Part shown: positions 24,157 through 32,132 of the stretch, piece after piece | Numbering within the stretch: the stretch's first letter is position 1 | How the letters are laid out: the number at the start of each line of letters is the position of its first letter | DNA from: an uncultured Eubacterium sp. | Lineage (GTDB): Bacteria; Bacillota; Clostridia; Lachnospirales; CAG-274 | DNA: 64,000 nt | Assembly (NCBI GenBank): GCA_900545305.1 | Contig: UQYD01000007.1 | Coordinates: 1 to 64,000, forward strand | Direction: 5' to 3' | Notes under the pieces: model-generated | Seen by the model: only the letters and a program-made list of their open reading frames with translations | Databases searched by the model: none | Told to the model about the DNA's origin: nothing | Position numbers and translations under genes: made by a program

Positions 24157-24798
24157 TTATTCTTCCATTAAAATATCAAGTGTTTTTAAAGTATTTTCAG
24201 TATTGTCTACAATAGGTACAAAACTTATATATGGAGTGTCATTTTGGAATAAGTTATATTTTTTCAATATTTTAGAGTCTTTAAGGCTTATACCATAAGG
24301 TTTTAATTCTCCTGTTTCAGGGTCTTTTATATCTAACACAAGTCCTTTTTTTCTAAGTTCATTTACCTTTTCATCAGATAAATAATCAGTAATAGGTGTT
24401 GTATATTCTACCTGCGTAAAGTTTTTTGTGTTTTCGGCATTGCTTAAAAGTAAGTGAAACTCCAAGGCATAAACGTAGGTGTTAAATTTTTGGTTTAAAT
24501 CTGCCTCAACCATTACATCTGTGCTGTCAGAATAAAAGTTCTGTAGCTGTACTGATGTATGCTCAGGTAAATTAAGTTCCTTATTCAGGTCGGCTGTCAT
24601 TTTGTCGGTATTTAATGCTGACAAAAATTGTCCATATATAGCAACACCACAAAAATTAGTGTCCGGCACTCTTATAAACATTGTATATATTAAAGATGAT
24701 AGGGCTAGTACGGCAAGTATTGTACCAATGATGTGCAACTTGTAGTAGTCCCATATATATTCCAGTTTTTTCTTTTTACTTAAATCTTTAAATGTCAT
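24157..24798 (-). CDS. Hypothetical single-pass membrane protein
   Basis: Not recognised by function. 213 residues: a basic cytoplasmic N-terminus with the KKKLEYIWDYYKLHI pattern common in Firmicute proteins of unknown function, one membrane segment (IIGTILAVLALSSLIYTMFI), then an extracellular domain of about 170 residues without cysteines in obvious pairs. It lies alone between leuS and the ferredoxin gene on the same strand, with its own terminator. Confidence 0.78.
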   Translation of the reverse strand: MTFKDLSKKKKLEYIWDYYKLHIIGTILAVLALSSLIYTMFIRVPDTNFCGVAIYGQFLSALNTDKMTADLNKELNLPEHTSVQLQNFYSDSTDVMVEADLNQKFNTYVYALEFHLLLSNAENTKNFTQVEYTTPITDYLSDEKVNELRKKGLVLDIKDPETGELKPYGISLKDSKILKKYNLFQNDTPYISFVPIVDNTENTLKTLDILMEE

Positions 24799-24867
24799 TG
24801 TTATCCTCTGTTCTAAAATACGTTTTTGTAATTATAGCATAAATGACATTTATATAAAAGAGAAAAA

Positions 24868-25551
24868 TTAATCTAAAATTTTACCGTCAGTTGAAATAGT
24901 TACAACACTCCAAGGAATAAACTTACCGCTATCCATTAATGCTTTTTTAACGGCATTTTCAATTCCACCACAGCAAGGAACTTCCATTCTGACTACTGTA
25001 ACACTTTTAATATTGTTGTTTTTAATTATTTCAGTAAGTTTTTCTGAATAGTCTACATTATCAAGTTTAGGACAACCAATAATTGTAACTTTATTTTTCA
25101 TAAATTCATTGTGGAAGTTGCCATAAGCATATGCTGAACAATCAGCAGAAACTAATAAATTTGCATTGTTAAAATATGGAGCATTAACAGGCACAAGTTT
25201 AATCTGAACAGGCCATTGTCTAAGCTGGCTTGAAATATTAACTTCTGCTGTTGGTTGTTCTTCTCTTTCAATAGCTTTTGCCATAGAACCGGGACAGACA
25301 AAACCGGATTTCTTCTTTGCCATATTGGCTTTAACAGCAACTTCATCGTAGGGTAAGGCTTCTCTTTCTACAAAAGAAATTGCGTTTGTAGGACAAGTTG
25401 GTAAACAATCGCCTAAACCGTCACAATAATCATCTCTTAATAATACAGCTTTGCCATTTATCATACCTATTGCACCCTCGTGACAAGCTGATGCACAAGC
25501 ACCACAACCGTTACACTTTTCACTATCTATATGAATTATTCTTCTAATCAT
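24868..25551 (-). CDS. 4Fe-4S dicluster ferredoxin-type protein
   Basis: A 227-residue protein. The N-terminal domain binds two clusters: CNGCGACASACHEGA and, less regular, CDGLGDCLPTCPTNA. The C-terminal 130 residues include IGCPKLD and VPCCGGIE, which may hold further cysteine ligands. Such proteins are widespread in anaerobes and are linked to electron transfer; the partner is unknown. GGAGGC precedes the ATG. Monocistronic. Confidence 0.88.
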   Translation of the reverse strand: MIRRIIHIDSEKCNGCGACASACHEGAIGMINGKAVLLRDDYCDGLGDCLPTCPTNAISFVEREALPYDEVAVKANMAKKKSGFVCPGSMAKAIEREEQPTAEVNISSQLRQWPVQIKLVPVNAPYFNNANLLVSADCSAYAYGNFHNEFMKNKVTIIGCPKLDNVDYSEKLTEIIKNNNIKSVTVVRMEVPCCGGIENAVKKALMDSGKFIPWSVVTISTDGKILD

Positions 25552-25646
25552 TTTTTTGCCTCCTTAAATTTTATGTGTTTATTGTACAGTAACTTTTTAA
25601 TAAAGTATGTTGTATTTACAACAAAATATAAAATTTTGGAGAAGAA

Positions 25647-26756
25647 TTAGTTTTCCCATTTTTGTATAAATGGAATAATGTAGTCACAAGTATCGTCTAA
25701 ATTGTTTTGAATATTTGTGCTTGTAGCTTTTAAATTTACAGGGTCTATTTCTGTAATATAATATCTATCCTTATTATCCTTATATACGGTTGCAACAAGA
25801 GTAGGGCCACTTTCTTTGCTGTGGTAATCTGGAATGTATGAGAACATATATATTGGGTTTGATATACCTAGCTTTTTAAGTGTTTCTACTGTTACATTTT
25901 TATAATCGCTGTATTTATCAATGTCTATATGTTCAGCAGTTTTTTGAGATTTTTTTATTGTAGTAACATCTCTGTCAATACGTTTAATCTGGAAATTATT
26001 TTCCTTTAAGGCATTTATATCCACAGTAAAAATTGTTGTATTATCTTGTGATATAAATATAACTTCACATTCTTTGGTAGTATAGTAATCATAATAGTCA
26101 CAAGAAATGTTGAATTTGTTTTTTTCTATTTCTATTCCATAGTAATTATTAATGACTTCCAAGGCCTTTGTTATTGCATCTTCTTTTGATATGAAATTGT
26201 GACCTTCATTTATTAATTCAGGGGCATCTGTTATTGTGCTTTCTACGGGTTTGCTTAATTTGTCTACTATATCAAGCATTTTAGAACAATCGTTTTTGAA
26301 AATATATAGTTTGCCATCAACTTCTGTAAGAAGATTATCAAATACAACAATACCATTAAAAAATATTTCGTTGTGGTTAGCTGAAATATAAATGTTCTTA
26401 TTGTCTTTTGTATATAAAATACTTCTGCTATTATCTTTATTTTTTGGAATATATCCATTTTCAGCCATCAATGTACTAAGTAGAGGCTTATTTATAACCT
26501 GTATTCTTGTAGCGTTAGTACAAATAATGGTTGAAAGTGTAATTACAGAAAGAATGGCTACAGCAATAAGTGTGCGAAAACCTGTTTTTGTTTTACTTCT
26601 ATGTAAAATATTGTTCATTTTGTTTTTGTGATTTTCAGAAAATACAATATCATCATTAAAATTGTTTTTTATTTCATCGAATATTTCATTTTCAACTTCC
26701 GTAGCTGATTTTCTTATTAAATTATCTAAAATATCATCTATAAAATCTTTTGACAT
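25647..26756 (-). CDS. Single-pass membrane protein, probable anti-sigma factor
   Basis: 369 residues. About 65 cytoplasmic residues come first, then one membrane segment (LIAVAILSVITLSTIICT), then a large extracellular domain. The start codon lies one base after the stop of the sigma factor gene, the usual arrangement for an anti-sigma factor. The outer part has a KEDAITKALEVINNYYGIEI segment reminiscent of PepSY-like folds. No zinc-binding HxxxCxxC motif was seen in the N-terminus, so this would be an atypical anti-sigma factor. The role is inferred from position. Confidence 0.68.
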   Translation of the reverse strand: MSKDFIDDILDNLIRKSATEVENEIFDEIKNNFNDDIVFSENHKNKMNNILHRSKTKTGFRTLIAVAILSVITLSTIICTNATRIQVINKPLLSTLMAENGYIPKNKDNSRSILYTKDNKNIYISANHNEIFFNGIVVFDNLLTEVDGKLYIFKNDCSKMLDIVDKLSKPVESTITDAPELINEGHNFISKEDAITKALEVINNYYGIEIEKNKFNISCDYYDYYTTKECEVIFISQDNTTIFTVDINALKENNFQIKRIDRDVTTIKKSQKTAEHIDIDKYSDYKNVTVETLKKLGISNPIYMFSYIPDYHSKESGPTLVATVYKDNKDRYYITEIDPVNLKATSTNIQNNLDDTCDYIIPFIQKWEN

Positions 26757-26757
26757 A

Positions 26758-27273
26758 TTAAATTTCCTCCTTTAGCATTGTTTTAATTTTTTGTCTTGCT
26801 CGCTCAAGTCTTTTTTGTACAGTTTTTGTGTTTAAATCTAGTAGTTGACCTATTTCATTTACAGAATATCCATGTACTGCGTGAAGCATAAGGGGTATTT
26901 GATATATTGCTTTTAACTTATAAATACATTTTTTAATGTTTTCGACAGAATTTTTATCAATTACTATATCGAATACATCGGTTTCGTTAATTATAGTACC
27001 TTCTTCAAGATTTTCAGGCTGTTTCTTTTGTTTGTTGTATAAATTTATAGCTGTATTTTTGCATATAAGTCCTAGAAAATTTCTAGTTTTTGTTTTGTCT
27101 GAAATATCTATGTTATCTAAATGCTTCATTATTTTTATAAAAGAAATTTGAACAGCATCTTCTGCAAGACTTTTATCTTTTAAAATGCTATAGGCAACTT
27201 TATACATAAATATGGAATAGTTATTATATAGAATTTCAGCCAAATTTTTTTGCTTGTGTAATAAATTTAGCAT
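26758..27273 (-). CDS. ECF-type RNA polymerase sigma factor
   Basis: 171 residues with sigma region 2 (ILKDKSLAEDAVQISFIKIM) and region 4 (GYSVNEIGQLLDLNTKTVQK). Sigma regions 1 and 3 are absent, as in ECF factors. AAGGAGG before the ATG. It is expressed with the adjoining membrane protein. A pair of direct repeats lies directly upstream. The regulon is unknown. Confidence 0.92.
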   Translation of the reverse strand: MLNLLHKQKNLAEILYNNYSIFMYKVAYSILKDKSLAEDAVQISFIKIMKHLDNIDISDKTKTRNFLGLICKNTAINLYNKQKKQPENLEEGTIINETDVFDIVIDKNSVENIKKCIYKLKAIYQIPLMLHAVHGYSVNEIGQLLDLNTKTVQKRLERARQKIKTMLKEEI

Positions 27274-27292
27274 TGTGACCTCCTTAAATATT

Positions 27293-27343
27293 AAAAAACA
27301 AATTTGCTTTCTATAATATATAACAAAACAAAATTGCTTTTTG
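27293..27343. repeat. Direct repeat upstream of the ECF sigma gene
   Basis: AAACAAATTTGCTTT (27296-27310) and AAACAAAATTGCTTT (27326-27340) are near-identical 15-base boxes about 30 bases apart. They sit in the sigma-factor promoter region, so they could be regulator sites. Confidence 0.5.
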
Positions 27344-27364
27344 CGACAGAAAAATTGTCTTTTA

Positions 27365-27393
27365 TTGCAAAATCAAAATGTATTTGATATTAT
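27365..27393 (+). promoter_or_regulatory. Promoter of the DNA glycosylase gene
   Basis: TTGCAA (27365-27370), 17-base spacer, TATTAT (27388-27393), about 37 bases before the start codon. Confidence 0.55.
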
Positions 27394-27429
27394 TATAAAG
27401 TAAAATTATTTAAAATAAAGGTGTTGGAT

Positions 27430-28311
27430 ATGGAATATTACGAAAAGGAAAATAGTGTAGTTTTAAAGAATGTAAAAAACTTCAATATTGAAGAAATACT
27501 TGAATGTGGTCAATGCTTTAGATTTGAAAAAATAGATGATTTAAAGTACAAAATAGTTGCCTATGGCAAGGTGTTGTATATTACTCAGATAGAGGACAGT
27601 GTAGAATTTACTCCTTGTAATAAGGAAGAATTTGAAAATATATGGTACGACTATTTTGATTTGGATACAGACTATAACAATATTATAGAAAAAATATCAA
27701 AAAATGACCCAATTATGAAAAGTGCAACAGAATATGCTGACGGTATAAGGCTGTTAAATCAAGAGCCTTATGAATGTCTTTTAAGTTTTATTATTTCTCA
27801 GAATAACAATATACCTAGAATAAAGAAAATAATAAGAGCTATGGCCGAAACATACGGAAAGTTTTTAGGAGATGAATATGCTTTTCCTAAACTTGATGAA
27901 ATAGAAAATGCTACAGTTGAGGATTTAATGGAACTTAGAATGGGATTTAGAGCAAAGTATATTTTTGACTGTATATCTAAATTAAAAAATGGAGAAGTGG
28001 ATTTATCAAAGGCTAACACTTTAAATACTGATGACCTTAGAAAAGAACTTATATCTATAAAGGGTGTAGGTCAAAAAGTAGCTGACTGTGTTTTGCTTTT
28101 TTCTCTCAAAAGACGAGAAACCTTCCCTACAGATGTATGGATAAAGAGAGTTATGGAGCATTTGTATTTTAATGATGAAGAAAAGGATATAAAGGAAATT
28201 CACGCCTATGCACAGGAAAAGTGGGGCAAGTATTGTGGTTATGCACAGCAGTATTTGTTCTACTATGCCAGAAGTCTTAAAATAGGTACAGATAAGGAGA
28301 AGAAAAAATGA
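27430..28311 (+). CDS. OGG1-type 8-oxoguanine DNA glycosylase
   Basis: Removes oxidised guanine from DNA and cuts the abasic site. The 293-residue protein has the OGG N-terminal domain (ILECGQCFRF), then the helix-hairpin-helix ISIKGVGQKVADCVLLFSL with the catalytic Lys. The catalytic Asp is in TFPTDVWIKR. ATG 27430 is chosen over the TTG at 27421. It overlaps DUF554 by four bases (ATGA), so the two are co-translated. Confidence 0.9.
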   Translation: MEYYEKENSVVLKNVKNFNIEEILECGQCFRFEKIDDLKYKIVAYGKVLYITQIEDSVEFTPCNKEEFENIWYDYFDLDTDYNNIIEKISKNDPIMKSATEYADGIRLLNQEPYECLLSFIISQNNNIPRIKKIIRAMAETYGKFLGDEYAFPKLDEIENATVEDLMELRMGFRAKYIFDCISKLKNGEVDLSKANTLNTDDLRKELISIKGVGQKVADCVLLFSLKRRETFPTDVWIKRVMEHLYFNDEEKDIKEIHAYAQEKWGKYCGYAQQYLFYYARSLKIGTDKEKKK

Positions 28312-29009
28312 TTGCTACTATTATAAATGCTGTAGCTATTGTCATTGGTGGGTTATTAGGTCTTATTATAAAAGGTAGATTTAATAAAAAGCTACAAGCC
28401 ATAGCATCACAGGCAACAGGCCTTTCTGTACTTGTAGTTGGATTAAATACAGCTTTGACACAACTTATTACACAGCCTTGCAATTCAGTATTATTCGTAA
28501 TAAGTCTTGTAGTGGGTGGTCTTGTAGGTACTGTAATTAATGTAGAAGGCAGACTACAGGCTTTAGGTAGATGGGTTGAAAAGAAAGTTGGAGGAAGAAA
28601 AGGAGGAGTGTCCAGAGCCTTTGTTACAGCAACACTTTTATATTGCGTTGGTTCAATGGCTGTTGTAGGTTCTATAGAAAGTGGACTTCACCATAATTAC
28701 AGCATACTTTTGACAAAAAGCATAATGGATATGATATATGCTGTTATAATTGCCTCAACTCTTGGCTATGGTGTTATATTTTCAGCTGTAAGTGTTTTTA
28801 TATATCAGGGAGCTATTACAGTGCTTGCAGGTGTTGTAGAACCTTATCTTACAGGAGATATAATGAGAGAGATTGCCCTTGTAGGTGGTGTGCTTATAAC
28901 AGGGCTTGGGATTGATTTGTTAAATATACGCAAAATTAATGTAGGTAATTTGCTTCCAGCCCTCTTAGTACCTGTGTTTTACTATGGTTTTTATTATATC
29001 GTTTTTTAA
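28308..29009 (+). CDS. DUF554 membrane protein
   Basis: A 233-residue polytopic membrane protein with six to seven hydrophobic segments. It matches DUF554: IVIGGLLGLIIKGRF, a central YCVGSMAVVGSIESGL, and LITGLGIDLLNIRKI at the end. Proposed to be a transporter, but with no known substrate. Translationally coupled to the glycosylase gene, an association without an obvious functional reason. Confidence 0.87.
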   Translation: MIATIINAVAIVIGGLLGLIIKGRFNKKLQAIASQATGLSVLVVGLNTALTQLITQPCNSVLFVISLVVGGLVGTVINVEGRLQALGRWVEKKVGGRKGGVSRAFVTATLLYCVGSMAVVGSIESGLHHNYSILLTKSIMDMIYAVIIASTLGYGVIFSAVSVFIYQGAITVLAGVVEPYLTGDIMREIALVGGVLITGLGIDLLNIRKINVGNLLPALLVPVFYYGFYYIVF

Positions 29010-29062
29010 AAATCAGAGAAAATCGAAGAAAATGAAAGAAAATCAAAGATAAATATGGAAAA
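29009..29062. repeat. Phased A-tracts (decamer repeats) upstream of groES
   Basis: Imperfect 10-base repeats of the form AAAATCRRAG occur at 29009, 29019, 29029 and 29039, with further A-tracts near 29050 and 29059. A-tracts at helical period predict intrinsic DNA bending about 30-80 bases upstream of the groE -35 box. Confidence 0.75.
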
Positions 29063-29089
29063 TCATTCTATATTCGGTGTTTTATATGG

Positions 29090-29118
29090 TTGCATAAAAT
29101 GGGATTGTAAACTAATAT
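29090..29118 (+). promoter_or_regulatory. groESL promoter
   Basis: TTGCAT (29090-29095), 17-base spacer, TAATAT (29113-29118). The CIRCE palindrome begins 11 bases later. Confidence 0.75.
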
Positions 29119-29128
29119 ATACCTAACG

Positions 29129-29155
29129 TTAGCACTCACACTAATTGAGTGCTAA
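29129..29155 (+). promoter_or_regulatory. CIRCE operator (HrcA-binding)
   Basis: A perfect TTAGCACTC-N9-GAGTGCTAA, the consensus HrcA repressor site, placed between promoter and groES. Heat-shock control of groESL by HrcA follows from the known family; hrcA itself is not in the window. Confidence 0.98.
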
Positions 29156-29186
29156 CAGCACGAATTAAGTTTAAGGAGGAATTGTA

Positions 29187-29471
29187 ATGAGTTTAAAACC
29201 ATTGTCAGACAGAGTTGTATTAAAGCAATTAGAGGCAGAAGAAACTACAAAGGGTGGTATTATCCTTACTACTCAGGCTAAAGAAAAGCCACAGGAAGCA
29301 GAGGTTGTTGCTGTTGGTCCTGGTGCTGTAGTTGACGGTAAAACAGTTCCTATGACTGTACAGGTTGGTCAGAAGGTTGTATACTCTAAGTATGCCGGAA
29401 CAGAAGTTAAAAACGATGATGTAGAATATGTTATTGTAAAAGAAAGCGACATTCTCGCTATTGTAGAATAA
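29187..29471 (+). CDS. groES: Co-chaperonin GroES
   Basis: The 94-residue lid subunit of the GroEL cage. LKPLSDRVVLKQLEAEE at the N-terminus, the mobile loop TTKGGIILTTQAKEKPQ, and the C-terminal YVIVKESDILAIVE match GroES. AAGGAGG before the ATG. The CIRCE site is just upstream and groEL follows. Confidence 0.98.
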   Translation: MSLKPLSDRVVLKQLEAEETTKGGIILTTQAKEKPQEAEVVAVGPGAVVDGKTVPMTVQVGQKVVYSKYAGTEVKNDDVEYVIVKESDILAIVE

Positions 29472-29491
29472 TTTAGGAGGCATTGTATATT

Positions 29492-31120
29492 ATGGCAAAG
29501 CAGATTAAATATGGTGTTGAAGCTAGAAAGGCTCTTGAAGCTGGTGTAAATAAGTTAGCTAATACAGTAAAGGTTACTTTAGGACCTAAGGGACGTAATG
29601 TTGTACTTGACAAGAAGTATGGTACTCCACTTATTACAAATGATGGTGTAACTATTGCTAAGGACGTTGAACTTGATGACAACTTCGAAAATATGGGTGC
29701 ACAGCTCGTAAAGGAAGTTGCTACTAAGACTAATGACGTTGCCGGTGATGGTACTACTACTGCAACAGTTCTTGCACAGGCTATGATCCAGGAAGGTCTT
29801 AAGAACATTGCAGCAGGTGCAAACCCTATCATTTTAAGAAAGGGTATGGCAAAGGCTACAGAAGCTACTGTAAATGCTATCGAAAAGATGAGCCAGAAAG
29901 TAAACGGCAAGGAACACATTGCTATGATTGCTTCTATTTCAGCTGCTGATGAAGAAGTAGGTAATATGATTGCTGATGCTATGGAAAAGGTTTCTAATGA
30001 CGGTGTTATTACTGTTGAAGAATCTAAGTCTATGCACACAGAACTTGAATTAGTAGAAGGTATGCAGTTTGACAGAGGTTACTTATCAGCTTATATGTCA
30101 ACTGATATGGAAAAGATGGTTGCAAACCTTGACAATCCATATATCCTTATTACAGATAAGAAGATTAGCAACATTCAGGAAATTCTTCCATTACTTGAAG
30201 AAATCGTTAAGATGGGTGCTAAGCTTCTCATTATTGCTGAAGACGTTGAAGGCGAAGCTCTTACTACATTAATCGTTAATAAGTTAAGAGGTACATTCAA
30301 CTGTGTAGCTGTTAAGGCTCCTGGTTTTGGTGACAGAAGAAAAGAAATGTTAAAGGATATTGCAGTTCTTACAGGTGGTACAGTAGTAAGCTCTGAATTA
30401 GGTATTGACTTAAAGGATGCTACTGTTGATATGCTTGGTAGAGCAAGAAGTGCAAACGTAACTAAGGAAAATACAGTTATCGTTGACGGTCTTGGCGATA
30501 AGGACCAGATTGAAGCTAGAGTTAGCCAGATTAAGGCACAGCTTGAAGAAACTACTTCTGAATTTGATAGAGAAAAGTTACAGGAGAGACTTGCAAAGCT
30601 TGCTGGTGGCGTAGCTGTTATCAAGGTTGGTGCTGCATCTGAAATGGAATTAAAGGAAAAGAAGCTCCGTATGGAAGATGCTCTTGCTGCAACTAAGGCT
30701 GCTGTTGAAGAAGGTATCATCTCTGGTGGTGGTTCTGCTTACATTCACTGTATTCCAGAAGTTGAAAAGGTTTACGCATCTCTTGAAGGCGATGAAAAGA
30801 CTGGTGCTGGCGTTATCTTAAAGGCTCTTGAAGCTCCACTTCGTCAGATTGCTGCTAATGCAGGTCTTGAAGGTGCTGTAATCGTAAATCAGGTTAAGAA
30901 TAGCGAAGTTGGTCATGGTTTCAATGCTCTTACTGAAGAATATGTTGATATGGTTAAGGAAGGTATCATTGACCCAACTAAGGTTACTAAGAGTGCTATC
31001 CTTAATGCAAATAGTGTAGCTTCTACAATTCTTACAACTGAAGCTATCGTTGCTGATGAAAAAACAGAAGAACCTGTAAATCCAGCTGCCGGCATGGGCG
31101 GTATGGGTGGAATGATGTAA
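29492..31120 (+). CDS. groEL: Chaperonin GroEL
   Basis: A 542-residue 60-kDa chaperonin. It starts MAKQIKYGVEARKALE and has VTLGPKGRNVVLDKKYG, the ATPase loop DVAGDGTTTATVLAQ, and the flexible C-terminal tail GMGGMGGMM. AGGAGG lies 11 bases before the ATG at 29492. Preferred codons are more marked here than in neighbours, as usual for an abundant protein. A set of hairpins begins within the stop codon. Confidence 0.99.
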   Translation: MAKQIKYGVEARKALEAGVNKLANTVKVTLGPKGRNVVLDKKYGTPLITNDGVTIAKDVELDDNFENMGAQLVKEVATKTNDVAGDGTTTATVLAQAMIQEGLKNIAAGANPIILRKGMAKATEATVNAIEKMSQKVNGKEHIAMIASISAADEEVGNMIADAMEKVSNDGVITVEESKSMHTELELVEGMQFDRGYLSAYMSTDMEKMVANLDNPYILITDKKISNIQEILPLLEEIVKMGAKLLIIAEDVEGEALTTLIVNKLRGTFNCVAVKAPGFGDRRKEMLKDIAVLTGGTVVSSELGIDLKDATVDMLGRARSANVTKENTVIVDGLGDKDQIEARVSQIKAQLEETTSEFDREKLQERLAKLAGGVAVIKVGAASEMELKEKKLRMEDALAATKAAVEEGIISGGGSAYIHCIPEVEKVYASLEGDEKTGAGVILKALEAPLRQIAANAGLEGAVIVNQVKNSEVGHGFNALTEEYVDMVKEGIIDPTKVTKSAILNANSVASTILTTEAIVADEKTEEPVNPAAGMGGMGGMM

Positions 31121-31169
31121 AATGCTAAGCCAAAATGAAAGCTCGCTTTCGATTTTGGCAACGCATTTT
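31119..31169 (+). other. Long composite hairpin at the groEL 3' end
   Basis: AAAATGC pairs with GCATTTT, then GCCAAAAT with ATTTTGGC, then GAAAGC with GCTTTC at the tip. About 20 pairs are broken only by small internal loops. It starts in the groEL stop codon and ends in a short T run, so it may terminate or protect the mRNA. Confidence 0.7.
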
Positions 31170-31204
31170 ATCGACACGAAGTCGTAAGACGGAGTAGAGG
31201 TAAA

Positions 31205-31242
31205 TGGCATAACTAAAAAGTTATTAACTTTTGTCTATGCCA
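31205..31242 (+). other. Second hairpin downstream of groEL
   Basis: TGGCATA (31205-31211) pairs with TATGCCA (31236-31242), and AAAAGTT pairs with AACTTTT inside it, with an ATT loop. No T run follows. A short CGAC/GTCG dyad lies between this and the first hairpin. Confidence 0.65.
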
Positions 31243-31290
31243 TAACGCAATTACATCATAACCATAAGGTTTAAAATAGAAAAAATATTA

Positions 31291-31315
31291 GGGCGTGTTT
31301 ATTGCACGCCCTTTT
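31291..31315 (+). terminator. Terminator downstream of groESL
   Basis: GGGCGTG (31291-31297) pairs with CACGCCC (31305-31311), followed by TTTT. Confidence 0.82.
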
Positions 31316-31335
31316 GTGATATACGAGGTGAAAGT

Positions 31336-31953
31336 TTGGATAGTATAATTTTTGATTTAGATGGTACTCTCTGGAATGCAACAGAGGGAATAAAAGATAC
31401 TTGGAACGAAGTTTTAAAGAATTATCCTGATATTAGAGAGCCTATAACTACTGAAGAATTGGAAGGCTGTATGGGATTATTGTTAGATGACATTAGCCGT
31501 AGATTGTTCCCAAATGAATCAGCAGAAATGCAACATAAGTTGATTACAGAATGTTGTGAGTTGGAAAATAAAGTTCTTGCAGAAAAAGATGGCATACTTT
31601 TTCCAAAGGTGCGAGAAACATTGGCAGAATTGAAAAAGAAGTATAGACTTTTTGTAGTAAGTAACTGCCAAAGTGGCTATATTGAGGCTTTTTATAAAGG
31701 AAATAATATGGCTGAATATTTCGAAGATTTTGAGTGTGCAGGAAACACAGGAAAACCAAAGGGCGAAAACAATAAATTGGTTATAGAAAGAAATAACTTA
31801 AAAAGCCCAGTGTACGTGGGGGATACTCAGGGGGATTTACAGTCTGCTATTGATGCAAATATTCCTTTTGTTTTTGCTGAGTATGGCTTTGGTAATGTAG
31901 ATAGGTATGATTACAAAATAGAAAAATTTGAAGATTTACTAAAAATATTTTAG
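31336..31953 (+). CDS. HAD-family phosphatase (phosphoglycolate phosphatase-like)
   Basis: A 205-residue HAD hydrolase. Motif I is IIFDLDGTLWN, motif II is FVVSNCQSGY, a Lys lies in NTGKPKGENN, and motif IV is YVGDTQGDLQSA. The helical cap between residues 15 and 85 places it with PGP-type enzymes; the substrate is unknown. The start is TTG at 31336, the only one with a well-placed GAGGTG. Confidence 0.88.
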   Translation: MDSIIFDLDGTLWNATEGIKDTWNEVLKNYPDIREPITTEELEGCMGLLLDDISRRLFPNESAEMQHKLITECCELENKVLAEKDGILFPKVRETLAELKKKYRLFVVSNCQSGYIEAFYKGNNMAEYFEDFECAGNTGKPKGENNKLVIERNNLKSPVYVGDTQGDLQSAIDANIPFVFAEYGFGNVDRYDYKIEKFEDLLKIF

Positions 31954-31964
31954 GTTGAATGAAG

Positions 31965-31996
31965 ATACACTGTTTTGACTACAGTGTATTTTTTTT
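31965..31996 (+). terminator. Terminator after the HAD gene
   Basis: ATACACTGT pairs with ACAGTGTAT, followed by seven T. Confidence 0.88.
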
Positions 31997-31999
31997 GAA

Positions 32000-32057
32000 T
32001 ATGAAAGACAAATCCTATGGTTTGATTGTCAAGCCACAAATTAACAAAATTAATTTG
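32000..32057 (+). repeat. Triple-hairpin repeat remnant, locus G
   Basis: A worn hairpin 1 (AAATCCTAT), hairpin 2 GGTTTG/CAAGCC with a G-T pair, and intact hairpin 3 ACAAATTAA/TTAATTTGT. It ends 13 bases before the bla -35 box. Confidence 0.75.
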
Positions 32058-32069
32058 TCTAAAAAACTC

Positions 32070-32098
32070 TTGACAATTAAATATTACAAGTGTAATAT
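32070..32098 (+). promoter_or_regulatory. bla promoter
   Basis: Perfect TTGACA (32070-32075), 17-base spacer, TAATAT (32093-32098). The -10 box and start region are covered by two BlaI-type operators. Confidence 0.88.
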
Positions 32099-32110
32099 TA
32101 CAGATGTAAT
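32083..32110 (+). promoter_or_regulatory. Tandem BlaI operators at bla
   Basis: ATTACAAGTGTAAT (32083-32096) and ATTACAGATGTAAT (32097-32110), two abutting ATTAC-N4-GTAAT palindromes. They carry the TACA/TGTA core known for BlaI/MecI operators and overlap the promoter, which explains repression. Confidence 0.9.
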
Positions 32111-32132
32111 ATTTAATCAAAGGAGAGATTAT

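Noticed and set aside
29483..31210. Minus-strand reading frames over groEL
   Set aside because: They arise from the strong codon bias of groEL; none has a ribosome site or a known domain.
31959..32132. Longer N-terminus for the beta-lactamase from 31959
   Set aside because: It would run through a terminator, a repeat remnant, the promoter and both operators; the ATG at 32133 begins a proper lipoprotein signal.
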